Shown here: piece after piece, positions 11,901 through 19,824 of the stretch
How the letters are laid out: each line of letters starts with the position of its first letter
Numbering within the stretch: position 1 is the stretch's first letter
NCBI GenBank assembly: GCA_051877855.1
Contig: JBJEJH010000056.1
Span: 1-64,000, forward strand
Source: MGBC120314 sp051877855
Lineage (GTDB): Bacteria; Bacillota; Clostridia; Lachnospirales; Lachnospiraceae
Reading direction: 5' to 3'
DNA length: 64,000 nucleotides
Position numbers and translations under genes: made by a program
Notes under the pieces: generated by a model
What the model saw: only the letters and a program-made list of their open reading frames with translations
Databases searched by the model: none
What the model was told of the DNA's origin: nothing

Positions 11901-14900
11901 AATCAACATGATACATCTTATTCATATACTCCGGCTGATCCGGGTTCAGGTACTCCGGCTTCCGGTGGTGTGATTGATTTTAATGTATATAACGAGAGAA
12001 AGTCCAGAGATTTTGTGGTGAAAAAGACGGATTCGGATAACGGCAATTTGCTGCAAAATGCTGAGTTTACATTATATACGGATGCTGCTGCCACGCATGA
12101 ATACAGTGTTTTAGGCAATGTGGTTAAAGCAACGACGGATAGCAATGGTTTAGCTACTTTTTCGAATCTAAAATACGGAACCTATTATATGAAGGAGACC
12201 AAGACTCCGGATTATTATGTTTCCAATAACCGGATTTATGAAGTTGTGGTGGATGATACCACGGAAGGAAAGTATATGAACGCTGCTACCGCCTTTGAGG
12301 TAACCAATGATCCGATTCGGTTATATTTTGACAAGAAGGAGCTTGGTACCACCACTTCTTTGGCGGGGGCAAGACTAAAACTTACTTCTCAGAATGGAAA
12401 TATTACCCGGGAGTTTTTGTTGACCGACGTCAAAATGACCTGGGACTTTAAACTTGCAAGCGAAGAAACGGCATCGACGGATCATAGTACATTATGTCCG
12501 GGCACCTATACCCTGGAAGAAACCGGTGTGCCGGATGGATATAGGAAAGCGCCGACAGTTACCTTGCGTATCAGTGACACCGGTGTGATTACGGTAACCG
12601 ACGGAAATTCCCATACAAGTGTCAACGTTCAGACATTGACACTTTATGATGAGCCGGCAGGAAAGATTCTTGTAACCAAGGTGGATGCGGATAATTCCTC
12701 AAACTATCTTAAGGGTGTTGAATTTAGGCTGTATAAGGATAATGGAACTCATCTTATTGGATCACAAACGCCAATAGCAACCAAGGTAACCAATGATAAC
12801 GGACAGGTTAGCTTTGAGGATTTGTCCCTTGGCAGCTATATCCTGGAGGAGGTTGCTCCTCCGGCAGGGTATTTATTCTCCGCAGCAGATGGTTTATACT
12901 TCGTGGATGTTGTTCGTGATGATGTTTCAACGACCGGTGTTAAAGAGAATGAAACCCAAATTACGGTAACGAACAAGAAGGAAGTTAAGCTTGGAAATAT
13001 TCTCCTTACAAAAAAGGATTCAGAAACTTTAGGTGTTCTGGCAGATGCGGAGTTTCAGCTGATCGCCACGGAAGGAGGCCGTGAGGTTGTTCTTGCAACC
13101 GCTAAGACGGATTCCAATGGACAGCTTGTTTTTCGAAATGTCGCCCTGGGTTCCTACATTGTTCGCGAGACAAAGGCTCCGGATGGGTATGATATGGATC
13201 GGATGGATTATGATGTGACCATCACGGAAAGAAACTGTACAACAATAATCACAGTTCCGGCATCGGGTAGTGGAACCGAGAATATTAAGTGTTATCCTCT
13301 GGAAGTGAAAAACACGCAGTTAAAGGGATCCGTTGTCATTAAGAAGAGTGATTCCAAATTGCAGGATAAGTACCTTGCCGGGGCACAGTTTGAATTATAC
13401 TATAAAGATGATGCAGCGCCGAATCATTTGGGATCAAGAGTTGATTCGGTGACCTATACAACCGGTACCGGTTCGGATCTTGGTATCATTCGAATAGAGA
13501 ATCTTCTCTTTGGCGATTATGTTTTAAAGGAGATTATGGCGCCGGATGGATATGAGATTAATGCAACACAGGAGTATACCGAATTTACCATTGATTCCAA
13601 GACCACACCGACGCAGGTTGAAGTTGAGAATGATATTAAGTATGGTTCCTTAACCATTACGAAGTATGATAAAGAATCTTATGATCATCAGGGAACTTCG
13701 GGTACTAAGTTAAGGGGCGCAGTATATGCCTTGTTTTCGGATGTGGCTTGCTTAGAAGAACAGAAACTGGCCACCGGTATTACCAATGAAACCGGAGAGT
13801 ATAAGTTTGATCAGTTGCCTTACGGAACCTATTATCTGAAGGAATTGGTGGCTCCGGAGAATTATAAGGTGGATCCGGATGTTAAAACTATCACGATTCC
13901 GGATGCTGCTTCTGTGGAAGTGTTGTCACAGACTGTTACCGATGAGACTGCCAAGGGCAAATTAAAGATCATTAAACTTGACAGCTCGAATGATGCTCCG
14001 TTGAAGGATGCGAAGTTTAAGCTTGTTAATTCCAATGGTGAAATCATAAATACCAACGGAACCGTGGTCACTACCGGTCAGGGAGAGTTTTCAACCAATG
14101 CAGAGGGCATACTGGAATACAGCAATCTTCCTTATGGGGTATATACCTTAGAGGAGACACAGTCTCCTGAGTATTATATTAAAGATCAGGATTCTTACAG
14201 TGTATTGATTAATAAGGAAGCGGAGACAGAATTTAAGGTACTTAATCATCATATTTCCATCGAGATCAGCAAACGTGCAATCAATGAAATTGCTGAGTTA
14301 AAGGGAGCAACCTTAGCTATCAAAGATCTGAGTGGTAATATTGTTGTTCCTGCCTGGGAGTCCGACAGCAACAAGGTGGTTTCTCTTGGTGTAGGAGCGG
14401 GACAGTTAAAGCCGGGCACAAAGTATGTGCTGACGGAACTGGAAAGACCTGCAGGATATCTTTTTGCGAAGGATATTGTATTTACGGTGAGTGATGCCGG
14501 GGAGATTACCATCGATTCTCTGATTGAACCGGCAGAGGCTGTGGCTAAGGAATATGGTAATACGGCACCGATGTTAAGTGAGGATAAGCATACCATCATT
14601 ATGTACGATGAGTTCAATCAGAACTTCTTTACGGAGTTTTACATCAGTAAGCGTGAACGGAGCGGAAGTGATGAGCTTGCAGGTGCAACCCTTGAAATTC
14701 TTAAGGATGGAACGGTTCTTAAGACCATTCAAACCACCACGGCGCCGCAGAAGATCACGGTGGGTGTTGGTAAGGATCTTGAGCATGAACAGGAATATGT
14801 GCTTCATGAAGCCAATGCTCCGAAGGGGTACGCTATTGCAGAGGACATCCGGTTTGTGGTACATCGGGATGGTAAGGCAGAAATTCTTTCCACCGAAGGA

Positions 14901-15467
14901 GAGTTTCTGGAGGATGATCATCTTCTTATCATGCGGGATCGTAAGAAGTCCGCTACGGAACAAAGCATCCGTATTCGCAAGTTTGTGGCGGGAACCACGG
15001 ATTATGTGAAGGGTGCAGAGCTTGCAATCTGTGATCAGGATGGCAATGTGATTGTCACCTGGATATCCGATGAAGCAGGTAAGAACGTCGTGGTGGATTT
15101 TACCGGTGCAACACTGGCATTTGATGTAGACTATATTCTCACGGAAAAAATGGCTCCGGAGGGTTATGAGAAGGCAAAGGATATTCTTTTCAGTATTAAC
15201 GAAGATGGAACCATGAATTTATTGGGACCAAACGGTCAGCTGGATGCTGAACGAAGAGTATTGACGATGTTTGATCAGCAGATTACAACCGGTTCAGAGG
15301 AGGATTCCGACGAGGATGATGGATCCGGGGAGTCATCGAAGGATCCGCGCCTTGTGGATACCGGTGATCATACACCGATTCTTCGGTATATTATTATGAT
15401 GATTCTCTCCCTTCTGGTAATGCTTGGATATGCTGTGGAAGAAAGAAAAGATAAGGATTTGAGTTGA
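5943..15467 (+). CDS. Giant multi-domain SpaA/Cna-B surface adhesin with sortase-like anchor
   Basis: A 3174-residue secreted protein. Residues 1-36 form a signal peptide (basic start, hydrophobic core, LAA cleavage site). Residues about 40-890 hold a collagen-binding-like first domain and several beta-sandwich repeats with K-x-W-x-V strands, such as TYTWTIDVNSG. From about residue 900 to 3110, 19 SpaA-like prealbumin-fold domains follow, each marked by a Y-x-L-x-E-x3-P-x-x-Y motif. A short acidic Ser-rich linker leads to RLVDTGDHTP, a hydrophobic helix and a charged tail, typical of wall-anchored proteins but with Val in place of the LPXTG proline. Lys and Glu residues placed for intramolecular isopeptide bonds recur. 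Ligand unknown; host or cell adhesion is an inference. ATG 5943 is preceded by CGGAGA; an in-frame TTG lies two codons upstream. No sortase gene is in the window. Confidence 0.93.
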   Translation: MSTIRIMIKKVIAYLLIFSFFAGMVSDFSLMEVLAATDATVTDVELWINGVQYQEGDQKIVYDNATFVLRIKWKVSNGVAAGDEIVIPLPDCIAVENRANNVLSAFGNPDAGRYDIRDGYLYIHPSIAIDSNMEGSNEIEGVLASAYRPQENVETKTLHIYDKNYTMDVQKTSGTNTLSVSKGHGTMDEQGNVKYTVTVTSTGTNKNIVLTDVFNDSAYMELTGEVTVQSSTGNTVTGTCSSSGSGFTYTLQPDYTMANGEKLTFEYTVKVKDSAFVDKDGQQLLNTAKVTSNNLSEGTTYVDRLDIRKSYVSKNVQANADGTYTWTIDVNSGVKVDIGGFVLQDILPSGFIPTTDAVITDSSGATVATISKNDFNNGFEYTFPSPSADSYQITYTTKVDKNYLVDYNPIDGTTYSNRAIIKKDDVTKGQYDRGVHIPGVGSILSKSAQSFKANGDKGIIHWVSTINIPDPSVYDMSGFQYADNVNMSNWNDIHQTFVDGTVVVKLNGTEIAQGTGEDQWEFGYKNLNRPYGQDDQFMIQFKDLLVGKTGTLTIEYDTNFNLKEYEATISNEASIYDGNKNLQLDKKTGNYSYSPAVKKYFDGYDSEHLIFKWKVKVAIKDTETIRISDILPENQVFCAGTMTLRSSQYYDGSPIYISDSEITTGNDGEHNTLTLNLDKATLESKEDGSTGYTWLWYETEIEDKREFILGGEKTYTNVIEIKDQDGNSLGGSSVTTGSITPPESTILYKYMEIPYDGYHGQYLYYAIDVNTAGLTLLEGTGQLTLTDRLGKAISYRSGSFVIYTDSARTNKMDSSLYSMTYDRDTNTMTIKIPDGTPCYISYQAKVLLEVGEVFSSDPESDHYAGNEVELSGELEDTVSSEYTMTGSVVSTKGEIKSENATVTLFKFETDAYHIPVEGAYYSAKILYYWDTTSNSPKIADDAYMAQIRANNALAKYDPAKSYSTGSDGILYFTDIYYDYLYEIREVSAPDGYSVNSEPIYLYFKGNDEADYKNATAEQLGGIDPAMIKLLTDEESLLEVNDDKIPEELPQVKVSKRIYGNSGAGDIALSGAELQILDQGRSVITWASSGAPRTFYVNNGIGAAPEGEIVLEPDKEYTLHEVSAPYGYSTAEDIKFKITLSADQKNATITLTGGNGELTQVTATVNNVDKNIDTIVMRDKHSIYLNKINDDNENLAGATLEVYTTTDGITPDSKVMDLGTTPDKVDVTLSGDADTLEVGKTYILHETAAPAGYDLAKNIAFKVNDNYQIELVGTYTGQDVLVSSDRLMLSMKDHKLTNIEITKVDAANTTIVLAGAKFDLYDKSGTTQIRAGLSTGTGVDGKLTFTDIPYGEYIIRETTAPDGYEIIVQYTPVTIGSEGMKLADGTVKAPDASNTVHITLTNSKKEIPMARLEITKVDSVDSSIKLSGAEFTLTGISTEIDGTKFTGTTGANGKAVITNIPYGTYQLTETKAPTGYHDTPSGITGDNTKSSNLINASSTPWEITFNENAVMDGKVAVVSATVTDAQLTGSLKVTKKDSRTGDVLSEAKFTLKDSGGKYYQTNGTSSGYEVQVSTDVNGTVTFNGLPYGEYILTEVTAPNYYQIDESTRIQSVTINSTDEKSVTVTDTRYTFSIGKTAIDGTEQLSGAELAIYTADDATKNQYSSVSDVDLAGNKKIVSWTTTDALKNLELGKYLSANNNRLLPGTYELREITAPAGYCAAPAITFKVSVDGKLTLVGDNDHAQLAQDQLTLTMKDDHTGAIRIVKLDANISNGPIYLDEVRFKVYRLENGVETEIGTLNLGRDSDVAAGTKSGDEYVTDLNGEIVIKNLPDGTYVFEETATKTGYLITTPKTTVVLERSKIISLSGTGYSDLKGVSTTIYNTNSSDVKGAIRISKKDKGNDAKLAGATFELYRGNELIISGSSDQEGNIVFENIPYGDYRLVETGIPKDYKVTAENITATGEGSVDTEIRNVGSDIEIRFTLDDTTVNQHDTSYSYTPADPGSGTPASGGVIDFNVYNERKSRDFVVKKTDSDNGNLLQNAEFTLYTDAAATHEYSVLGNVVKATTDSNGLATFSNLKYGTYYMKETKTPDYYVSNNRIYEVVVDDTTEGKYMNAATAFEVTNDPIRLYFDKKELGTTTSLAGARLKLTSQNGNITREFLLTDVKMTWDFKLASEETASTDHSTLCPGTYTLEETGVPDGYRKAPTVTLRISDTGVITVTDGNSHTSVNVQTLTLYDEPAGKILVTKVDADNSSNYLKGVEFRLYKDNGTHLIGSQTPIATKVTNDNGQVSFEDLSLGSYILEEVAPPAGYLFSAADGLYFVDVVRDDVSTTGVKENETQITVTNKKEVKLGNILLTKKDSETLGVLADAEFQLIATEGGREVVLATAKTDSNGQLVFRNVALGSYIVRETKAPDGYDMDRMDYDVTITERNCTTIITVPASGSGTENIKCYPLEVKNTQLKGSVVIKKSDSKLQDKYLAGAQFELYYKDDAAPNHLGSRVDSVTYTTGTGSDLGIIRIENLLFGDYVLKEIMAPDGYEINATQEYTEFTIDSKTTPTQVEVENDIKYGSLTITKYDKESYDHQGTSGTKLRGAVYALFSDVACLEEQKLATGITNETGEYKFDQLPYGTYYLKELVAPENYKVDPDVKTITIPDAASVEVLSQTVTDETAKGKLKIIKLDSSNDAPLKDAKFKLVNSNGEIINTNGTVVTTGQGEFSTNAEGILEYSNLPYGVYTLEETQSPEYYIKDQDSYSVLINKEAETEFKVLNHHISIEISKRAINEIAELKGATLAIKDLSGNIVVPAWESDSNKVVSLGVGAGQLKPGTKYVLTELERPAGYLFAKDIVFTVSDAGEITIDSLIEPAEAVAKEYGNTAPMLSEDKHTIIMYDEFNQNFFTEFYISKRERSGSDELAGATLEILKDGTVLKTIQTTTAPQKITVGVGKDLEHEQEYVLHEANAPKGYAIAEDIRFVVHRDGKAEILSTEGEFLEDDHLLIMRDRKKSATEQSIRIRKFVAGTTDYVKGAELAICDQDGNVIVTWISDEAGKNVVVDFTGATLAFDVDYILTEKMAPEGYEKAKDILFSINEDGTMNLLGPNGQLDAERRVLTMFDQQITTGSEEDSDEDDGSGESSKDPRLVDTGDHTPILRYIIMMILSLLVMLGYAVEERKDKDLS
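8640..15290 (+). repeat. Array of 19 SpaA-like domain repeats within the adhesin
   Basis: Counting the Glu-x3-Pro-x-x-Tyr motif gives 19 units averaging about 116 residues. Twelve are type A (KxD start, LPYGxY, EtxAPdGY); seven are type B (a T-W strand, GYxxAxDIxF, ending LTMxD-like), in the order A B B A A A B A A A B A A A A A B B B. The DNA is diverged between units, so it is a protein-level rather than near-identical nucleotide repeat. Confidence 0.8.
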
Positions 15468-17410
15468 TGGATTTTTTACCAATCTGTAAGAAGGACATGG
15501 AAAGGAGAGGATGGGAGTCCTGTGACTTTGTATATGTCACGGGAGATGCCTATGTGGATCATCCCTCCTTTGGACATGCCATTATTAGCAGAACATTAGA
15601 ATTATTTGGATATCGTGTGGGTATTATTGCACAGCCGGATTGGCGCAATAAGGATAGTATCACGATTCTCGGACGGCCAAGACTGGGGTTTCTTGTCACG
15701 GCGGGCAATATGGATTCCATGGTGAATCATTATACGGTAGCGCATAAAAAGCGCCACCAGGATGCGTTTTCTCCCGGTGGTCAGGCGGGGCTTAGACCGG
15801 ATTATGCTACCATTGTATATTGTAATCTGATTAAACAGACCTATAAGGATGTTCCGATTATTATTGGTGGTATCGAGGCCAGCTTACGTAGACTGGGGCA
15901 TTATGATTACTGGTCGGATAAGATCAAGCATTCCATCCTGGTGGATAGCGGTGCGGACCTTATTTCTTACGGAATGGGAGAACGCTCCATTGTGGAAATC
16001 GCTGATGCTTTGAATAGCGGGATACCGGTGTCGGAGATTTCCTTTGTCCGGGGTACGGTGTATAAGACGAAGTCCCTGGATCGTGTGTATGATTATATTG
16101 AATTACCGTCCTTTGAGGAGATTTCCGGGAGTAAAGAAATCTTTGCGAAAAGTTTTCATATTCAGTATCAGAATACCGATGCCGTGACGGCTAAGACCCT
16201 GGTGGAAAAGCAGAAAGAGAAAATGTATGTGGTTCAGAATCCACCGGCGTTTCCTCTGTCCACGGATGAGATGGATCGTGTCTATGATATGGACTTTATG
16301 AGGGATTATCATCCATGTTATAGGGAAAAGGGAGGAATTCCTGCGCTCAATGAGATTAAGTTCTCCTTAACCAGCAATCGGGGCTGCTTTGGAGGATGTA
16401 ATTTCTGTGCCCTGACGTTTCACGAGGGACGTGTGGTTCAGGTCCGGAGTCACAGATCCATTCTTGAGGAAGCCGAGAAAATGACCAAGGATCCGGACTT
16501 TAAGGGCTATATTCATGATGTGGGAGGTCCGACTGCGGATTTTCGTCACCCTTCCTGTAATAAACAGCTGACAAAGGGCGTATGTCCGCATCGACAGTGC
16601 CTTTTCCCGGATGTTTGTAAGAATATGACGGTTTCTCATAAAGATTATGTGGAATTGTTGCGAAAACTGCGAAAGTTACCGAAGGTCAAGAAGGTATTTA
16701 TTCGTTCCGGTATTCGATTTGATTACTGTATGGCGGACAGTGACGATACATTTCTTCGTGAATTGTGTGAACATCATATTTCCGGGCAGCTTCGTACGGC
16801 GCCGGAACATGTCAGTGACGTGGTGCTTCGATTGATGGGTAAGCCGAGAAATGAGGTTTATGAGGCATTTCTAAAGCGCTATGAAAGGATTAATGAAAGA
16901 ACCGGAAAACAGCAGTATGCGGTACCTTATCTCATGTCCTCCCATCCGGGATCAACCATGAAGGAGGCTATCGAACTGGCGGAATATGTGCGGGACATCG
17001 GATATATGCCGGAACAGGTGCAGGATTTCTATCCAACCCCGGGAACGGTATCCACTTGTATGTATTATACCGGCTTGGATCCCCGTACCATGGAGAAGGT
17101 CTATGTGCCGCGATCTTTTAAGGAAAAGAGTATGCAGCGTGCATTGATTCAGTATAAGAAACCGGAAAACTATGCACTGGTCAAGGAAGCACTTTTGTCA
17201 CAGGGACGAAGTGACCTCATTGGCTTTGATAAAAAATGTCTGATTCCTCCAAGACCGATGGGATCCGGTGGTAAAGATGCCGTTGGTAAGGATACCGGTG
17301 GTAAGAAGCCGGGGAAAGCGGCCGGCAGGAAGACAGAAAACCGGAATCCTCATACCGGAAAAAAGAGTGACAGACCCTCAAAGAGTCTAAGAAAGGGACG
17401 TAAATCATGA
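15467..17410 (+). CDS. ygiQ: YgiQ family radical SAM protein
   Basis: A 647-residue UPF0313/YgiQ protein. The radical SAM cluster motif is C307-x3-C311-x2-C314 in RGCFGGCNFC, preceded by a YgiQ N-terminal domain and followed by an SAM-radical core containing HDVGGPTADFRHPSC and a DUF3362-like region with EQVQDFYPTPGT. The family's reaction is not established. ATG 15467 overlaps the adhesin stop (TGATG), so the start is fixed by coupling. The last 60 residues are Lys/Gly/Arg-rich and look disordered, perhaps nucleic-acid binding. The downstream gene overlaps by four bases (ATGA). Confidence 0.92.
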   Translation: MDFLPICKKDMERRGWESCDFVYVTGDAYVDHPSFGHAIISRTLELFGYRVGIIAQPDWRNKDSITILGRPRLGFLVTAGNMDSMVNHYTVAHKKRHQDAFSPGGQAGLRPDYATIVYCNLIKQTYKDVPIIIGGIEASLRRLGHYDYWSDKIKHSILVDSGADLISYGMGERSIVEIADALNSGIPVSEISFVRGTVYKTKSLDRVYDYIELPSFEEISGSKEIFAKSFHIQYQNTDAVTAKTLVEKQKEKMYVVQNPPAFPLSTDEMDRVYDMDFMRDYHPCYREKGGIPALNEIKFSLTSNRGCFGGCNFCALTFHEGRVVQVRSHRSILEEAEKMTKDPDFKGYIHDVGGPTADFRHPSCNKQLTKGVCPHRQCLFPDVCKNMTVSHKDYVELLRKLRKLPKVKKVFIRSGIRFDYCMADSDDTFLRELCEHHISGQLRTAPEHVSDVVLRLMGKPRNEVYEAFLKRYERINERTGKQQYAVPYLMSSHPGSTMKEAIELAEYVRDIGYMPEQVQDFYPTPGTVSTCMYYTGLDPRTMEKVYVPRSFKEKSMQRALIQYKKPENYALVKEALLSQGRSDLIGFDKKCLIPPRPMGSGGKDAVGKDTGGKKPGKAAGRKTENRNPHTGKKSDRPSKSLRKGRKS

Positions 17411-18165
17411 GTATGAATATTGCTATCGTAACCGGAGCGACCTCCGGAATCGGAAGGGAATTTGTTCGACAGATTTCCATGCGCTATACGAAGCTGGATG
17501 AAATCTGGGTTATCGGGCGTAGAAAAGAACGTTTGGAGGAACTGGCACAGGAACTTTCAATGCATTTGACGATTCTTAATATGGATCTTCGCAGTGCCTC
17601 GGATCTTGATCATCTGGAGCAATTATTAAGACAGGTTAAACCCAATGTGCGGATGCTTGTAAATAGTGCCGGTTTCGGCTTGGTTGCAAGGTTTGCAGAG
17701 GATGGGCGTAAGATTAGCGAGGATATGATTGAAGTCAATAATAAGGCATTGACTTCCATTTGTTCCATGGTTCTTCCCTATATGAAGAAGGGTTCCAGAA
17801 TGATCAATATGGCATCGGCGGCAGCTTTCACGCCACAGCCGGGATTTGCGGTATATGCCGCATCAAAGGCTTATGTATTGAGCTTTTCCAGAGCATTGAA
17901 TGGGGAACTTAAGCAGCGGGGAATATCGGTTACGGCGGTGTGCCCGGGACCGGTGAAGACAGAGTTTTTTGATGTAGCGGATCCGAATAATTCTATTCGT
18001 CCCTTCAAGAAATTTTTTATGGTATCGGCAAATTCTGTGGTAAGCCGGGGGTTAAATGATGCCCGGTTAAAGAGAGAACTCTCGATACCGGGAATACCCA
18101 TGCGGATGTTCTTTGGACTGGCAAAAATCATTCCGCATAAATTTGTGATTGAATTTATGCGGTAA
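17407..18165 (+). CDS. Short-chain dehydrogenase/reductase
   Basis: A 252-residue classical SDR. The cofactor-binding Rossmann motif is TGATSGIG near residue 9, NSAG is present near residue 85, and the catalytic S137, Y150 and K154 (YAASK) are all in place. It should oxidise or reduce an NAD(P)-dependent alcohol/carbonyl substrate, which cannot be named. The C-terminus (about residues 220-252) is hydrophobic and basic, as in the YqjQ/DltE-like SDRs that act on lipids or short alcohols. It overlaps ygiQ by four bases, so it is co-translated. Confidence 0.88.
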   Translation: MSMNIAIVTGATSGIGREFVRQISMRYTKLDEIWVIGRRKERLEELAQELSMHLTILNMDLRSASDLDHLEQLLRQVKPNVRMLVNSAGFGLVARFAEDGRKISEDMIEVNNKALTSICSMVLPYMKKGSRMINMASAAAFTPQPGFAVYAASKAYVLSFSRALNGELKQRGISVTAVCPGPVKTEFFDVADPNNSIRPFKKFFMVSANSVVSRGLNDARLKRELSIPGIPMRMFFGLAKIIPHKFVIEFMR

Positions 18166-18256
18166 GATGACCTATAATGGTATTTGTCGTTGATCAATAG
18201 AACCGGGGTCGGAGAAATGAAATCAGAGAGAAAGTAGATTGAGGGATGTCTTTCGT

Positions 18257-18820
18257 ATGTTTGGAAAAAAAGAAAAAGGACAATTTGGATATATTGATGA
18301 TCGAAAGAGGAGTCGGGCCATAATGACACTGATGGGTTTTGCGGTAGTGGCGCTCATCTATTTTGTTGGTCTTATCATCTGTAAGACCAATAATAATATT
18401 GCAACGGTTATGGCTGTTTTATGTGTTCTGCCAACGGCAAGAATCATGGTATCCTGGCTGATGCTGACGCGTTTTACATCCCCGGATCCTGCCAGATACG
18501 AGGAATTAAAGGCACTTTCCCATGAGGATATGCTTTTGTCGGATTGCGCCATGAGCTGCAAAGACCGTAATATCTACGTTGAATTTGCACTGATTACAGA
18601 TTCCTGCATCTACTGTTACAGCAGAGATGAGAAGTTTGATGAGAAGTATTTTTCAGAAAATGTGGCTGCATTTATCAAGTCCTGTGGGGATGTGGTCAAT
18701 GTCAAATTAATTCGGGATTATGATCAGTTCCTTGAGAGAGTCCGCGCTCTGGGAAATCCGGAGGAAAAGAAGAAGAAAATCCGGCGTCTTCGCAATGATT
18801 TTCTGATTCTGGTGTTGTAA
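18257..18820 (+). CDS. Unknown two-helix membrane protein
   Basis: I do not recognise a family for this 187-residue protein. A basic N-terminus (GKKEKGQ) is followed by two membrane segments at about residues 19-40 and 47-66, then a soluble domain of about 115 residues ending in a Lys/Arg-rich helix. The N-terminus is most likely cytoplasmic, which would put the soluble domain inside too. The start is ATG 18257 with AGGG at 18242-18245 upstream; an in-frame TTG at 18239 is possible. The stop overlaps the ATG of the next gene (TAATG), so the product is likely made together with the RluA-family synthase. Function not inferred. Confidence 0.7.
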   Translation: MFGKKEKGQFGYIDDRKRSRAIMTLMGFAVVALIYFVGLIICKTNNNIATVMAVLCVLPTARIMVSWLMLTRFTSPDPARYEELKALSHEDMLLSDCAMSCKDRNIYVEFALITDSCIYCYSRDEKFDEKYFSENVAAFIKSCGDVVNVKLIRDYDQFLERVRALGNPEEKKKKIRRLRNDFLILVL

Positions 18821-19824
18821 TGAGAGAAGTTTTGATCCATCAACGTGATGCAGGACAGCGTCTGGATAAGTTCTTAAGAAAATATTTGAGTGAAGCTCCC
18901 TCAAGTTTTATTTATAAGATGCTTCGCAAGAAAAATATTACCCTGAATGGTGCAAAAGCAGACGGCAGTGAAAAAATTCAGGAAAATGATGTGGTTAAGT
19001 TCTTTCTTTCGGATGAGACCATGGATAAATTCAGGACGCCGGTAGTCATTACAACCGGGAAAAAAGAGAATATGCTCCATTTTGATCAAAATTGGATCCT
19101 TTATGAGGATGAGGAGATGCTCTTTGTCAATAAGCCATCCGGGGTACTTTCTCAAAAGGCAAAGCCGGGGGATGTATCAATGAATGAAATAATGATTGAT
19201 TATCTGGCAAATAATGGTACAATTTCTATGGAGGAACTTCGTACCTTTAAACCATCGGTTTGTAATCGATTAGATCGCAATACCTCCGGAATCCTGTCCT
19301 TTGGAAAGACCTTGCGGGGAACGCAGTATCTTACGGAAGGCTTTCGTGAGCGCAGATTTGAAAAGTATTATTTGTGTGTGGTTCACGGCGTAATTAAAGT
19401 CCGGGCTGTGGTGGATGGTTACCTGGTTAAGAATGAGAAGACCAACAAGGTTACTGTTACCGGCAAGCAGAGTGAGGATGAGGCCGAGCGAATCATTACG
19501 GAATATATTCCTGTGGCAGACAATGGCAGAGAGACTTTTCTAAAGATTCGTCTTCACACAGGAAAGACGCATCAGATCCGTGCACATCTTGCATCCATCG
19601 GACATCCTCTTATTGGGGATTACAAGTACGGTGATGGAAAATGGAACGATGTGTATCGCAAAAAATATGGAATTAAAGATCAGCTCTTACATGCATTTGA
19701 GCTGAATCTATCAGATAAAGACTTACACATTGTGGCTTCGATGCCAAAGGAAATGTGTCAGTTCCTTAAGGGAGAGAAGTTATGGGAACCTGGAAATCAA
19801 GGGGACTTAGAGGATCTACATTAG
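18820..19824 (+). CDS. RluA-family 23S rRNA pseudouridine synthase
   Basis: A 334-residue protein with an S4 RNA-binding domain at residues 1-60 and an RluA-type catalytic domain. The active-site motif is CNRLDRNTSGIL with D152; the later GKTHQIRAHLASIGHPLIGD motif is also clear. It is expected to isomerise uridines in 23S rRNA (RluC/RluD type). It starts on the TAATG of the upstream membrane-protein gene. Its last 43 bases overlap recU in another frame. This is one of three pseudouridine synthases in the window (the others at 4404 and 62016). Confidence 0.9.
   Translation: MREVLIHQRDAGQRLDKFLRKYLSEAPSSFIYKMLRKKNITLNGAKADGSEKIQENDVVKFFLSDETMDKFRTPVVITTGKKENMLHFDQNWILYEDEEMLFVNKPSGVLSQKAKPGDVSMNEIMIDYLANNGTISMEELRTFKPSVCNRLDRNTSGILSFGKTLRGTQYLTEGFRERRFEKYYLCVVHGVIKVRAVVDGYLVKNEKTNKVTVTGKQSEDEAERIITEYIPVADNGRETFLKIRLHTGKTHQIRAHLASIGHPLIGDYKYGDGKWNDVYRKKYGIKDQLLHAFELNLSDKDLHIVASMPKEMCQFLKGEKLWEPGNQGDLEDLH

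Noticed and set aside
6249..15009. Long open frames on the minus strand and in other frames across the adhesin (for example 6249-6788, 7272-7766 and 14249-14617 on the minus strand, 14578-15009 on the plus strand)
   Set aside because: Their translations are low-complexity or Ser/Ile-rich, lack ribosome sites and domains, and lie wholly inside a convincing 9.5-kb gene.
8640..15290. Possible CRISPR or tandem DNA repeat array
   Set aside because: The periodicity is about 350 bases and exists at protein level only; there are no short identical direct repeats with spacers.
15340..15467. Canonical LPXTG motif
   Set aside because: The motif position reads LVDTG; calling it standard would hide the Pro to Val change.
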